Shown here: positions 44,604 to 57,378 of the stretch, in pieces
Layout of the letters: the number at the start of each line of letters is the position of its first letter
Position numbering within the stretch: position 1 is the first letter of the stretch
Source: Gymnothorax reevesii
Taxonomy: Eukaryota > Chordata > Actinopteri > Anguilliformes > Muraenidae
DNA: 64,000 bases
NCBI GenBank assembly: GCA_029721435.1
Contig: CM056574.1
Location: 29,001,001 to 29,065,000, forward strand
Direction: 5' to 3'
Position numbers and translations under genes: made by a program
Notes under the pieces: model-generated
Databases searched by the model: none
What the model saw: only the letters and a program-made list of their open reading frames with translations
What the model was told of the DNA's origin: nothing

Positions 44604-46865
44604 CATCACACGCCTCTGCCACACACAGTGGGCAAGAGGCGTACTGTTTCCCACTTCTGCATTTGTGCCAGGGTCCAAGTGATACCGTCCACCAGAAATA
44701 TCTTGTCCGCACTATATCTACGGAAGGAATGCAGTTATTTTCTCTACATTTACATGGTAACTCCTCATAGAGATCGGCAGAGCATTATTAGGTATTGAGG
44801 GTCATCAAGTCAAAGGTAAAGGTTACAAAAGGCCCGTTGTATATGCGAGCCAACCATGAGGCTATTATAGTTCTTAATATTGTTTTTTTTTAAATATTAT
44901 CATTAATGTCCTCCATCCTAACTCAAATGTGAGTGAAAATCATGCCCATTAAAGCGCGTGCCAACAAAAAGCACTTGGTACAATAAACAAAGCTGTGCAT
45001 AACACACAGGGTCATAGAAACCAGTACAAAGAACCCCTTAGATGAGAATGACAATAATGAGAGCAACTGAAGGGCTGCATAGACAGGGGTTTAATAGTGA
45101 GCAGTGACAAGGGTGCTATTTCCCTTCAGATGTAAGTGATGAATGAATGATTGGGCCAGTGAGGAGAAGATCAGTGAAACCACGTGACTATGATGTGCAT
45201 GATCTTATAAGGAACTGACAATTTGCATGTGATTTAGTAGGAGAGACTGGCTTGGACAGGCTTGGACAGAGACAGGCTACCAAAAGCAAATATAACTAAA
45301 AATGAATAAGTCCTATTTTTCAAAAAAAAAAAAAAAGCTTTGAAAATGAGTGTTCTTGGACATGCATGCCCCTTCCACTGAGAGTTTGTGAAGTCCCCAA
45401 AATTGTGAAATTACCCCCTTTTTTAATAACAAAATATGTGATGCACACCTTAGATCGATCTAGAAAGTATTTACTAAGGCTTGTTGAATTCTGTCCAGTA
45501 GTTAAGAGAAGCAGGTATACAACATCCCCTACACAATGATACAATGCCATACGTACGGATGGACGTACGGACGAACAGGGACAAGGATGACTAAATCTAA
45601 AAATATAAATCTAAAAATCATCAATCAACCAAAATCTGCAATAAGAATTATTGCTCTTATGGGAAAATAAAACATGAAATAAATTTCCCTCCCAGGGCAG
45701 TTCATTGTTAGTTGCTTTTCCGTTACCTTTTGAACCAACAAGAATGAAACCAGTTCAATTCACTTGTTGGAAAATGGAAATAATTTGATATTGGGTTCTT
45801 TTGGCTTTTTTAACGAATTCGACAATTTTTCACACTATCCTGTATAAAGTGTTATTTTTTTCTGATCATGTGTCATTTCAGGGCTTTTCTGAGGTTAAAC
45901 TGCATGAATTTTGCCAAAAAGAGTACTATAACATATGTGAAGTATGTTTAAACTTTTCTCTGTACTTTTAATAGTATAGATTGTACGTTGAACATAGTTT
46001 GGGGCAGTGAACTGGTTCTGGACTTCTAACTTGCTCTTGACGTGGACAAGTTCCCTTTGGGTGGTGGACCGGGGGTTCTGGCCAGATTTCACGGAGTCCA
46101 ATAACTAAATGACATTTGGGAGGTCAACTTCCTGATGGAGGCTGGTAAAACGGCAACTAGTATTTTTTAATGTATTTTTCACCCTCTCACTTTCATGTTA
46201 CAAGCAGGCCACCAGACTGGCCCATTAGTATGAAAATCATAGAGGCCATTCTGGCAAAAGCTAGGCTACCCAGACGAGTCAGTCTGACCCAGGAAGAGAG
46301 ATTTCACGAGGTAAGAATGTTTCTACAAGGTAGGTGTTGAAGGATGGATCTTAATTGAAAATAATGATTATATAAGTGGTCAGTGAACCATCAGGGTTCT
46401 ATACAAAAATCAATGCACATGGGGTAATAAAAATGTGTGGATCTGCTTGCTGGTTTGCCTGGCTGCAAATTAGTGATAGTTGATTCCTTTAGAAAGTGTC
46501 TTTATCTTCTAAAAGGCAGGTACAATTAACAAAACTCTCAGGTAGATTAAAGAAGAAAAAATAATTCTACGAAAACCACAAGAAAACATCCTTATCACAG
46601 AACAAATGTAGTATTATGCCCAGTGCTGAACAGGAGTTTCGAATCCCTATCACACTCTCACACACGGAGGCATGTTCATTTGTTACTCTGTTGAAAGACA
46701 AGGCAAACAAACTCACTAAGTACTACATGCAATGAAGTGCTTATTTTATCAATGGAATAGTGACAGAGGTTCAATTTCCTGTGGTTCTCTGTGTGGTTCT
46801 CTGTTCCCTAATGGCCTATAAGGGTATGCATTACTGAGCCACTGTAAATCTTCAGTTAAAGCTTT
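43204..46865. other. no gene recognised
   Basis: Begins with the second ACAC target copy. A CCCCCGCCACAAAGTAGATC-GGGGG hairpin near 43275-43300 followed by TGGAATTGCGCTGTCTGCGT, and a GGACGTACGGACGAACAGG stretch near 45563, resemble ends of dispersed repeats with GTCC/GGAC tracts, but I could not define an element. The segment 44050-44420 is complex and TAAT/GGATTA-rich. Confidence 0.45.
44571..44603. repeat. (ATT)n microsatellite
   Basis: Eleven uninterrupted TAT/ATT trinucleotides following AT-rich degenerate repeats. Confidence 0.9.
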
Positions 46866-47669
46866 TAATACAGCAGGGGTATTCAACCTTTTCCAGAAAG
46901 GGCTGGTGTGTGGGCAGGCTTTCATTCCAACCAAGCACGCTTTTGCACACCTAATAAGACTATTAAAGCTCATTAGCAGACTTGCTGGGGCAGATCTACG
47001 GGGGGGCAGAGGGGGAAAGTGCCCCCCCACTGTCGAGCCTTGCCCCTCTGGCTGCCCCCCTAACTTTAATGCTTTTAAAACTACACTTGTTAAACAAATC
47101 ACCATTATGTCTAAAAGCCCCTCAAAGCATCGAAATAAAAGATGAATTCACAAAAAGAATACATTTAAATTTAATAATCGGCTCCTCAAATAGCTGCGGT
47201 CCTGCGGCGCGGAGTCTGCGCGCTGGCGTGTGTCAGTTGTCATGGACACAATGTTGGAGTCTGCGTGCAGCGCAGCAGAGTGGGGCCACTTAGCCACCCA
47301 ACTTTCTCCAGGTAAATTCAGTTTCCCCCGGTGACGTTTTAACACACTAAGTTCAAGTTAAGTTAAATTTGTAATTAATGGAATGTACGCTAAAGGCGAT
47401 GGTTCAATGCACTCATTAATCGCTGGTCAAAAGTGACTCACTCCTGTGTGATTTGTTGGCGGTTCCCTTCGGTTAGTTTTGATTATAATAAAAACGACAA
47501 CAGTTTATGATGCATTTAGCTAGATATCAAAACAAGAATGTTTGAATCCAGAGGGTCACTGTTAAGTTTCGGTGTTATGTAAACAATATCACAACAACGA
47601 GGCTGCATAATAAAACCAGGTCCTAACTGTCAAGGCAGTGGCTACGGGCACAGACTCATATCTCTAGCC

Positions 47670-47976
47670 CAGGGGTGGGCAATCACGGTCCTGGAGGGCC
47701 GGTGTGTATGCAGGTTTTTATTCCTATCAATTACCCTGACTAATTGAGTTAATTGATTGCATGCACAAATATAGATTTTCGCAATGATTCGATCAAAAGA
47801 AAATGTTTTATGAAGGGAGACAAGACTAGTCTTTGTAGTCTCATGATAATTTAAAGAAATGCGCATGAAATGTCAGATTTCATAAATGGTTTGGCTAATT
47901 GAGACAATCAACAAATAAAAGACCAGACGTTGGTCTGAAAACCGGGGACAGATACGGCCCTCGCTGCCCACCTCTG
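47670..47976. mobile_element. hAT-type MITE (307 bp)
   Basis: Ends CAGGGGTGGGCAATCACGGT and, reversed from the right, CAGAGGTGGGCAGCGAGGGC. Flanked by CTCTAGCC (47662-47669) and CTCTAGCA (47977-47984), a target duplication matching at 7 of 8 bases. Confidence 0.85.
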
Positions 47977-48008
47977 CTCTAGCATGTATGCTAAAGGTAA
48001 GGCAGCGG

Positions 48009-49418
48009 CAGGGCTCTGAAGTTTTGAATGCCAGTGTTCTGACAAATTTTGCTACCCATCAAAATATGCTACCTCGCGGTTCTGCGCTTGCGCAAACCTA
48101 AAATCTCGGGCTGTTTCCTCGCTCTCATCAAATAAGATTCATTTTCAGGGTGCATTTCGACCTGTAAGCGTACATATATTTGCATGTACACGCTGGGTTT
48201 TCTTGAAAATGCAGAAATTAGACGATGATGGCGTATATGGGCATATATCTTCAAACAGTCTTATCCAACAAAATATGCATATATTATAAAAAGCTAACAA
48301 ACAACAAAGTTACTACTGTAAACTGATTCATATTGCAATATCAAGGCGAAAACAAAGACTTTACGATCGCTTTGCATGAAGGTAGCATTTTTTGACAAGG
48401 TAGCAAAATTTGTCAGAACACCGGCTAGAGTGAGATTTTCCTCGTGCGGGGGCGGAGCATGATACTCCCGTTTTCAAAGGTGCATAGTAACGATGTACAT
48501 GTACTTTTTCGTTACAGTATTGAGGTAGTATTCTTTCACTTCGTTACTTTGACACTGCCATAATTCATCTTTTACGGTATTATCTGGATTTTGCGTTGTC
48601 GAGAACAACAACGGTGAATCTTTATGCAGATGTGTCCGCCAGTGAACGTAGAGCTGCAAATTTATACACACAGTTACAATATTCTATCACTTGATGGCAC
48701 ACCAGGATCAGTTATTGAATATTCACGACTGCCAGTGAACTCAAATAAGAAGAAGTGACTCTTCATTCCCCCCCAATATCTGAGCTTTTTTGATTTCATT
48801 GGGACGCCCCATTATAACAAAGGCTAAATTAAATAATTCTATTGTGTATTTGTATCGTTTTGTCAGTCACAAACGAGATGTTGTGGTACCACCTCTGACC
48901 TCGGATCGGAGCAGGTTTGTTTTCAGCGCAAAATACACTACATGGAGGGCAGAGAGCCCCCACTCCCCCCGTAACAAGTTACAAGTCAATTCATCTAACC
49001 ATAACCGTCCTAAGCTGTTAAATTGAGGTAAAAATGGACCCATTAAGCAAATATCATACATAGTTCCTCGACTTCAATAAGCAGTTATTGGAATAAAAAA
49101 AAAGTGATGAAGTGATTACTTGATTTCGGATTTCCACTTCCAGTTCTTTGTCATGTGGACACAACAGCATTCGCGCTCGTGTGGAAGACGTGATTATGGC
49201 GCTGCTATTTCAGCTGGCAACTAGAAATACTATTTTCTGATTGGCTGATAGGTTGCTGGTCTGCCTTCACCTCATCCATTCATAGATTACTAATCTCTTT
49301 TACAGTTTATGTTACTAATATGCAGCGAGTTTTATCACTTCTCAGCATGAGAAATGTCATGTGTGGCGTGAGAGCGTGTGAACTTATTGAAATGCGTGAA
49401 TGACACTTGAGAGCCCTG
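48009..49418. mobile_element. hAT element with a nested MITE
   Basis: Ends CAGGGCTCTGAAGTTTTGAA and, reversed from the right, CAGGGCTCTCAAGTGTCATT, with further inward homology limited. This terminus type is common in fish hAT elements. The left end is separated from the next element by only 23 bp, so the nested MITE inserted just inside this terminus. Flanking 8-mers do not match convincingly. Confidence 0.55.
48032..48423. mobile_element. nested MITE with CAGTGTTCTGACAAATTTTG ends (392 bp)
   Basis: The left terminus CAGTGTTCTGACAAATTTTG and the right terminus reversed CGGTGTTCTGACAAATTTTG agree over 25 bp (through GCTACC) with one mismatch. Internal sequence near 48280-48370 is homologous, in inverse orientation, to 21540-21660 of the hAT element at 21125. 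No target duplication is evident. Confidence 0.65.
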
Positions 49419-49993
49419 CAGCAGTATTATTAGCCTCTCGTCTCATTCCATCACATGTAAAGGTACGGGCAGGTCCGTACCGACTACCATTAGCCCTTTT
49501 TGCAAACATATGGATGGTAGCTATGTCCTAATGAATTTGGCATGTGTGAGCCGAACCAGGCAAAATTTCTTAATTATATTTCAAGTTTCAATGGAATTTG
49601 TTATTATTTTACCGTATATATGTTTGTTTAGATCTGGCAATTCCGTTTCTTGATGTAGCTCATAAGTAAGTTACTCGCTGCAGGGACAATATCCGACTTG
49701 GCGGAAATTCCACCATACTATTAGAGGTCTATGTAGCCTGACAATCATCAGACAATTGTCTTAGAAATATAGCTGTTCTCGGTATGGAAACAGCATGCAA
49801 AAGAGCTAGATATGGATATGTTTGCGAGGCGCTTTGCTGCTCAGCACAACAATCGTCGTCTGAAGCTCTCTTAAAAGAGATGGCCACTGTCAGTCCTGGA
49901 CTGTGACTTAAGTACTTTTGCTGTACTTATTAAGACTTTTATTTCATCAGGCCTAAATATTCACCCGACTACATCTTGGAGGGCATGATAACA

Positions 49994-50521
49994 CAGTGTG
50001 TCCAAAAAAAAAGGGAAACTGGGAATAAAATGAGGAGTATTCTGTTGAAACTAAGTATCCATAAAACTAATTAGGACTATTTATTGCACAACTGTAATTT
50101 TTCCCATCATTCAAAGAAAACAAAATTAGTCAGGCATCGCTGTCAGAACTCATTGTTCTGTTGTCAGCTGCATGATTTGTGCACATGTCATGCAGCTAGT
50201 TGGGTTTACAGTTAAAGCAGTACACATTACACAACCTAAAGCACTTATGGCCCCGACAATGAAAAGCTGAAACTGATCATCCAGGTTCATCCGTGTTTAG
50301 GCCTGTCATCATTTTATGCAATTTGGCGCAAAGTGGTTACTGAATTACTCCAAAAGTGTCATTTTTGTTCAGTTGAGTGTGGCACACCCTCAGCTTAATT
50401 GACATCATTAGACAGAAGGCATAGTTATATAACACCAAATGTCATTTTTAATCAAAGAATGTTAAGTAATTGTTATAGAATTAACCATTTATTCTTGGTT
50501 TCCTTTTTTTGGGATGCACTG
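49994..50521. mobile_element. Tc1/mariner-like non-autonomous element (528 bp)
   Basis: The left end CAGTGTGTCCAAAAAAAAAG and the right end reversed CAGTGCATCCCAAAAAAAGG form imperfect inverted repeats that continue through GGAAAC and GAATAAA. CAGTG-ATCC starts are typical of mariner-type elements. TA follows the right end; the left flank is CA, so the TA duplication is incomplete. No coding capacity. Confidence 0.55.
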
Positions 50522-50576
50522 TAAAATAAATACATTGAAGAATATTTTTCTGAAATTGTTCCCCGATTTTTATATG

Positions 50577-50748
50577 CAGTTTTTGGCAGATTGGTGAATC
50601 TCTACCTGTCTTTACTTACAATATCTGATATATTGTCTATGCGCTATTGTGAATAAAATATGGGTTATTGAGATTTGCAAATCATTATATTCTATTTTTA
50701 TGCACGTTTTACACAATGTCCCAACTTCATGGAATTGGGGATTTCCTA
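50577..50748 (+). mobile_element. remnant of a teleost DNA-transposon 3' end
   Basis: The blocks TTTTTGGCAGATTGGTGAAT, ATTGTCTATGCGCTATTGTG, GAGATTTGCAAATCATTATA and AATGTCCCAACTTCATGGAA, followed by TTGGGGA, occur in the order of a repeat very common in fish genomes. Its usual central part is deleted. I recognise the repeat but not its formal family. Confidence 0.5.
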
Positions 50749-50943
50749 ATACCGCACTGAGGATGTCCCATGCCACCCCTCCCAGACCTCTTGCCACCCC
50801 TTTGCCACCCCATTTAAAATTTTCTAGATCCGCCACTGTCTTGGGGTTTATTAGGGTGTCTGGTGTGTATCTGCTTGAATAGAATGAAAGCCAGTGCCCA
50901 CCCCGGCCTTTGCAGGATAATGTTGAATAGCCAGGTAGCACAG

Positions 50944-53645
50944 CCTCGTCTTTCAACTCAAAACGCCATTGCAAATCAAGCCAACTGATAAATGATTGAA
51001 AGTTATGGTTGTATCAATCTATTTAACTCCACTTTGACATTTCCCATGATGTCTGGCCATGTAAGCTTTTATGTTTTCCCCAGAAACAATCAGTTTCCTT
51101 GTTGAACCAGTATTTATTCAGTGAGAATTTACACAGAGAATCTCATTTGGCCATCCTCGTCAAGGCAGTCAAATCGATACCCGCGGTGATAGAGTACATG
51201 TCTTAGGACAGCCCAAGCAGAAGGGCAGTTTGTGTAAAGCATGCATTAACATATAGAAATATAACTCATTTGTTTCAGTTGCAGTACTGAGGTGAGCTGT
51301 CAGTTTCTCCTATTTTAACACTTTTATGTAAATGTGGTCCAGGGGATTTATCATACCCTCCCTCTCCCGCCCTTCTTTGCTAACCTCGGTGTGTTTGACA
51401 GGAGATGTGATGGATGGTGTGCCTGTGGGGAACAGGAATATTCTCTTAGGTGATTCAGTACCTCAGTGTTCCCACTACATACATCAATCTGTGTTCCAAT
51501 AATGGCCAGAAGGGCACAGGAGGCTGGGCAGGGGCAGTGCTACATGATCAGATATGATAACCTACAGTACGCTTTCCCCTGCAAGGCGAGATAAGCAGTT
51601 CCTTTAATGTGTACATGTACTGGCTGATGGGGCTCTGAGGAAAAATAAACAAAATTCTAAACTTTATAATGGAGAAGAAGCATGTTTTTGGTTGAAGTTG
51701 CTGGTGAACATTGATGTCCTTCCACACCTAACTACAAATTGATTCATTCTTACTGAACTTCATGAGTTAAAAGTTGATTGGTGTTAAAAATATTATTAAG
51801 ATTTGACAGTGCGCAATTCTGAGGGCTCTGAGAGTGTGAGGAGCCACTTGGAGAGCTATCTTATTGTGCTCAGAAACAACAGATAAAATCACACTCAGAT
51901 GAAGTACACTTGTGGTCAAGGAGTTTAAGATCCCAGAAATATAATGTCTTTTTTTATTATTATTTAATTGCTGAATTTTCATGAAGATTTTTTATGTTTG
52001 CAGTCCTTTATCTTTGCCAAAATAATGAAAATAAACTGAAATATCATGAAACTCTAAATGCAACACATATGTTGTTTCATTTAAACCATTTTCCCCCAGT
52101 CTGTGAAGCTCCAATTTTGAATTCTAAAGCCTTAAGTGGGGTAACACACACACAAAAAAACAGATTTGGATTCTGTGCAAAGAGGTTAACGAGGAGACCT
52201 GGCCACACTTCAGTGGGCGGAGGTTCTTCAGAATTCATATAATGTTAACTTAAAAAATAACAATTTAAAGAGCTCAAGGCCAATCATAAGTTAAAAGGGA
52301 CGTTTTTATGCCTCCTCTGTTTACTTTTCACCAGCTACCACCGGGCGGAAGTGAGAAGTGCGTCTCTTCAGCAACACAAATGAGTTTACCAGTTAAAATA
52401 AAGACAGAGAGAGATGAAAAGAGAGGGAATGAAAGTCCTGCCCAGAAGGCCTTGTGAAATGTTTAATACCAATCATTGTTCGCTGAAGTGTTATCATCCT
52501 GCTTTTGAGCACAGCGGTGGAATACAAAAAGCTCTAAACAAACTTGGTGGAGCAGAGTTCATCCTTTGTTAATGTAAGAAATTGAAAATAAAACTTAAAA
52601 AGATAGGAATAAATAAAATGTCATTCCATCCCCGCCTTCGAAAATTCTTTTAAAATGACTTTCCATCCCTGCTCTCATTTGAAATTATTGTCTCTAAGTG
52701 ATTACAATTTCAGCCTTTAAAAATCTTTCACTGCCCCAGGAGCTCGTGATTTTTAGCCGCCGCAAAATTTTTGCTCTTTGGAATACCCAGTTAGGATAGT
52801 TTGTGTAGCCACTGGCAACCTGTAGCCTTAGCGTGGAGGGAGAAATTGTATGATTGTGCGGTGATACATTCCCAACTTGACCTCAAGGTTCAGCAAATCA
52901 TTTTACCGATTATTATTCGCTCATTTAGGTCATGCGTGCATCCATGTTGCTTATATGTTCAAATTACTTGAACTAGACCAAGAACTGATTATCGAAACTG
53001 AATAAAGAGGCAAACCTATGAGAGTATTTTATCTGGAGAAGCCATGCTACCATTACTGTATAAAATGAATAATGTGAATAAGAATAAACTCAACTTTTGA
53101 GGGGCTAGAGTTTTTTAGTTCCTTGGAGTTTTTCCTCAGTTCCGCCAACTTCAGGCTCACAGCTCTGCAAGTTGTAAATCTCTGTCCGGCTGCAAACCAT
53201 TTCTTTTGTAAGCTTGTTATCATACCAGTTGTGAGCCGTAACAGGTCTGGTTGATCACTACATATTGTAATTTCAGGTGAAAAAAAAGTAGCATTTAGAA
53301 AAGTTTTTACTTCCAGAAATTATTTTGTTTGTATTTCAATATGTACTTTAATCCTTATCATGGTTTTAAATTTGTGCACAAGGGCAGGACATTATGCTGG
53401 GTTATTTCCCTGGTTTCAGTTTCTTTGTTAAAAAATAACAATTAACAATCGCAAAAGCTTACCTGTGAATGAGGTGTTTTAGAGTGGGGTATGTCAAACA
53501 TTACACAAGAGTACATTTGTAATTCCAGGCCCTCCTTGCCCCAAAGTGCACGTATATACAGTATAATACACGCACTTGGATGAAATAGAAATATACTGTA
53601 ATCTATGAGCGTGTGTAGGCGTGCGTGTGGGGCACACGCGTATGT
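50944..53645. other. no gene recognised
   Basis: About 2.7 kb of AT-rich sequence. No open frame has a recognisable motif. Confidence 0.5.
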
Positions 53646-53653
53646 GTCTGTGT

Positions 53654-54415
53654 CAGTAGCGGCTCTAGACCCGGGAATGGCGGGGCGCAGACATGTCCCT
53701 TTATGACAATTAGACCTGGGAAGTTCGCAATCATTTTCCTTTACTGACGCGTTTTCCAATTATCGTACTTGGCAACTTAAGACACGGTCTCTCCATATGC
53801 GATTAAACAGCGATGAAATCATGGACTTAATTCAGCTCAGTGGCGGAACCTGAACTGAGAATTGTGACAAAACTTCCGTTTAAAACAGTCGTTAGTCCTG
53901 ACCTGTTCTCAGTCATTTTCATGAGTAACCGAAGGTTCGCTCCGAGAGCACTCCACAGTTAACAGCTGCTGCTTGTTCTCCCCAATTACGTAAGAAGACA
54001 ATCATTCACCTGGACGCTTATTTGCTGTACTTAAATCAACGTTAGTCAAACTTGCATACCTGTCGCCTCTCACGCAAACAGCTTGAGCAGCACGCTGCCC
54101 ATTTAACTGCCAAGTGCCACTTTTTTATCCACCCACACAATACCGAGAGTGAAAGGCAATATTTCACTGGAACACGGACCTGATCAATCAACGCGTAGCA
54201 CTGGCCTATTATTAAGTACATTTTTTTTCTGTACTGAATTTCGCCCATGATTTCATCGCTGTTCGATCACATATGGAGAGACCGTGTCTTAAGTTGCCAA
54301 GTACGATAATTGGAAAATGCGTCAGTAAAGGAAAATTATTGCGAACTACCCAGGACTAATTTTCATAAAGGGACGTGTCTGCGCCCCGCCATTCCCGGGT
54401 CTAGAGCCGCCACTG
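53654..54415. mobile_element. foldback hAT element with 171-bp inverted repeats
   Basis: Arms 53654-53824 and 54245-54415 are inverted copies with only scattered mismatches; the termini are CAGTAGCGGCTCTAGACCCG and, reversed, CAGTGGCGGCTCTAGACCCG. The flanks GTCTGTGT (53646-53653) and GTCCGCGT (54416-54423) match at 6 of 8 bases (both differences T/C), an 8-bp hAT target duplication in a GT-rich site. The 420-bp centre has no transposase frame. Arms this similar suggest fairly recent activity or repair. Confidence 0.85.
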
Positions 54416-54423
54416 GTCCGCGT

Positions 54424-57378
54424 GTGTGCTCGTGTGTGTATATGTAGTTACAGTATACGCCAGATGCAGTTCATGCACTGCAGTGTCAACACCTTTTTGT
54501 GTGCAAGCAAGAGAGTGAAAGAGAAAGCCAGAGGGAGTTTGAGAGAGAGCAAGAAAGAATAAACAAGCACATATGAGAGAGCACGTATATGCGTGTTTAT
54601 AGGTGGAAATGTCAGTGTGATGAAACCGCAGCAGTTAGCCCTCGTCTGCCTTTGTTATCTGCAGTGCTCAGCCCCTCATTATTCATCCCTGCTAATAAAG
54701 ACAGGAATGCTAGAGCCTGTTTATGAAAGGCTGCAATACAGTCTCTCTGGCGGATAACAAACATATTTACATATCCCGCTGTCAGCTCCTTCAACTAGGC
54801 CATGATATGCACATCTACCCCTCAGAAGGCAGGGCTAATTCAAAATGGCCTTCAGCAGATATTCTCTTGATGGTTGAATTTATTTACGTGGGAGAACCTT
54901 GGAGAAGCTGTGACCTTCTAATACAAACGGTCTCCCCTTAAAGGGTAGATTTAATCCTTCATCCCTTCACACGTCTTGTTTTGTAGTTTGTGTGTGGTTG
55001 TGTGTGTGCATGTGTGTGTGTATGTGTTTGTTTGAGTGCAACAATGTTCTCATTCTAGCAGAACAGGGCTGTTGTGAATCAGAGTACAAAATTCTGCATA
55101 ATTATTAGATAATCTGGTCTCAGCTTCCGGCTTGCTTGTATTTCACGCTCTTGGCATAACCTGCTGAAGAGTGAACATCGATGGTCCTGAGGCCTATTCT
55201 TTGCTGGTACGCTGTTCTGATGGTAACTCACATAGCGGGGGAGAATCTTCTGCATTTGACCATTTGACCACAACTGCATCCTCTGGTCATGAGATGAAGA
55301 GGAGGTTTCTGAACTGATGAAAGAAATCAACCGCTAATTTTACGTAAAGAACATTGAGAAACAGGTCAAAGTGAGGGGAGGAAATAAGAAAGTTTGAATT
55401 TGTCCATGGAGAGCAATAGAACAGGACAGTTTGTTTCGGTGTGGCAAAAATGCATGCCAAAGCCGCATTAGTAATGGCTGCTTTAGATAACGGCCAAAAG
55501 CAACAATGACAAGGCCTCTGCTGTGATAATGCAACAGAATAGTCATAAAGACTATAAACTAAAGACTGGGCTATATGTCAGAATATTTGACCTTGATGCA
55601 GCCTTCAGAAAGAGAGATGGAGATAGGTAAAATAACCAAAAATAACTTAAATTTAATGAAAAGTTATTTTATTTTAATGTTGACTGGCTTAGCAGTTATA
55701 TTAAATTCCACTGAGCCAGCAGCCATGCCACAATTTTAACACATACGAGGCAACTGCACATGGTGTAAAAGAAAATGGAACTCACTGGACCAGGTGGCCT
55801 TTTTCACTTGCTCCAAGGTCCAGCACTGATGCTCAGATGCCTATTACAACCACTTTTGGTGGTGGTTCTGGGTTAGAATGGGCTCTCTGACTGGTCTGCA
55901 GCTACAAAGCACAATAAACAGAGATATGCAAGGCATTGCATGCTGTGCCGCATTCCTCATATAAGTGTAATCAAATATATCAGTAAGCAAGACAGTAATC
56001 TCACGCACACCTTAATGCCAACCAAAAATAGTTAAAGTGACAAAAAGTCACTATTTTACATTCACCGATGATATTGGGGAAAAAAAAACATTTAAAAATT
56101 TCCTAAACAAAACCGTACTGTCAGGGCAAATGACTTAAAATAATATCATTTTCAATTTTTTTTTTTTTTTTGAGTTCGAAATAAAGCACCCCCATTATAT
56201 TCGTTTATTTTAACTCCTTTGCTCCTTTCAGCTCAATCCCTCTGGAGATCAATGGTGATTTATAGGCTAAAATAAAATAAGTCCTTGTCCAGAGCATTGA
56301 AATAAGCAATGTTATCCTCAACCAATAAGCATAAAAGAAAATGCTGGGTATAGCTGGGTGCTGTACTGGTCACAGGAGGCCTACTTGCTGTAAATTCAGA
56401 TGCTGGCATGGTTCTCACTGTCTCAGTGATAATTAAAAAGCCAATGCAAACAGAACTGCCGGCAGTTAACTTCTGGGGCTTGAGGAAGATCAGCAGTCTG
56501 TCTGACCCTCCTTTGTTCATCCCCTGAGAGTCTTCTGGAAGAGGATGAAAATATCTCCCCTTAAAAGAAAAAAGAAAATTTGCCACCAGGGCCCTCAACA
56601 TCCCTTCTCATCCTCAGGTGCAATGTAGATCCACTGTACTCTTATGTTCTCTGGAGCATAGCTTAGGAATTTATGTTGTGATTCTGTTTCTGCCATGCCA
56701 TGTACCATGTTTATGCTCATGTGTCAAGTTTCTGCCTAGCCATGTGCTATGTTCTGATTGAACTCTGTGTTTTGAAATTCTGCTTATGTCTGACTATTCT
56801 TAAGATCATAAATTGTATTTTGGTATCAGATTCCATGTTTTATTATTTTCCATGTTTTAGTTTCAGTTTATACATGCCGTGTTTTCAGTCCCATGCATTG
56901 CACTTCGTCTCCCCCCGTCTTGTCATGAGTGTTGTCTTTGCTCACACCCTTGTACAGCGTGCCACTCCTTTGGGTGTTTTATTGGTTTCTGGGTTTCAAT
57001 ATTCCTTCATTATCTTGTGTTCTTCCTTCCTCTTGCTTTTGCTATTTTACTGACACATACTACACATTTTTTATTTTTGACGATTACTAACCAACACTAA
57101 CCTTGTATATTTTGACCAACTTACTTACGCGTACTCGGGATTGTAATGCTGCACTTACTAATTGACTAACGATCTCTCAGCATTCGCCCTATTCTAGTCT
57201 TCGCCTCTTGTCTTTCCCTAATTATCTCTGCTGGATTTCTGTGGGACTTCCACAACTACTTTGTGCTGTCTTTTCTCTGTCATTATCTAAGCACTTTAGC
57301 ACTCCTTGATTGAAGCTGTTTATCTGTCTATAGGTTTGTCTTGTGATCCTTGTCTGCGTTTTGGCTACGGCCAATTTA
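54424..57378. other. no gene recognised; possible conserved noncoding and retroelement-like parts
   Basis: 54640-54900 is complex with several TAAT and CTTTGTT motifs and could be conserved noncoding DNA. From about 56650 the plus strand becomes T/C- and GT-rich (many ATGTTT, TCTG and CCTTGT words), resembling a decayed LTR that is then interrupted by the LINE. Confidence 0.4.

Larger units (their letters stand above)
46985..50838. mobile_element. second-level hAT element (ends only recognisable)
   Basis: The left end CTGGGGCAGATCTACGGGG and the right end, reversed, CAGTGGCGGATCTAGAAAA are similar to each other and to known hAT termini of the type CAGTGGCGGATCTA. Both are followed inward by G-rich GGGGCA/GGGGTGGCA sequence. 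The bounded interval lies exactly between the two arms of the outer MITE. No clear 8-bp target duplication is visible, and no transposase frame survives. Confidence 0.5.
46874..50935. mobile_element. outer hAT MITE split by a ~3.85-kb nest of insertions
   Basis: The left arm starts CAGGGGTATTCAACCTTTTC and continues AGGCTTTCATTCCAACCAAG. The right arm, read inward, is GG-TATTCAACATTATCC...TGGCTTTCATTCTATTCAAG, so the arms are inverted copies 4 kb apart. The flanks TAATACAG (46866-46873) and TAGCACAG (50936-50943) agree at 6 of 8 bases, an aged hAT target duplication. This ties the two arms to one original insertion, with everything from about 46985 to 50838 added later. Confidence 0.75.

Noticed and set aside
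46749..47105. 118-codon minus-strand ORF with MVICLTSVVLKALKLGG
   Set aside because: It crosses the ends of two nested hAT elements; no domain, so a chance frame.
56700..57053. 117-codon plus-strand ORF with many hydrophobic residues
   Set aside because: The Cys/Leu/Phe-rich content follows the T/C-rich repeat-like sequence; no membrane-protein family recognised.
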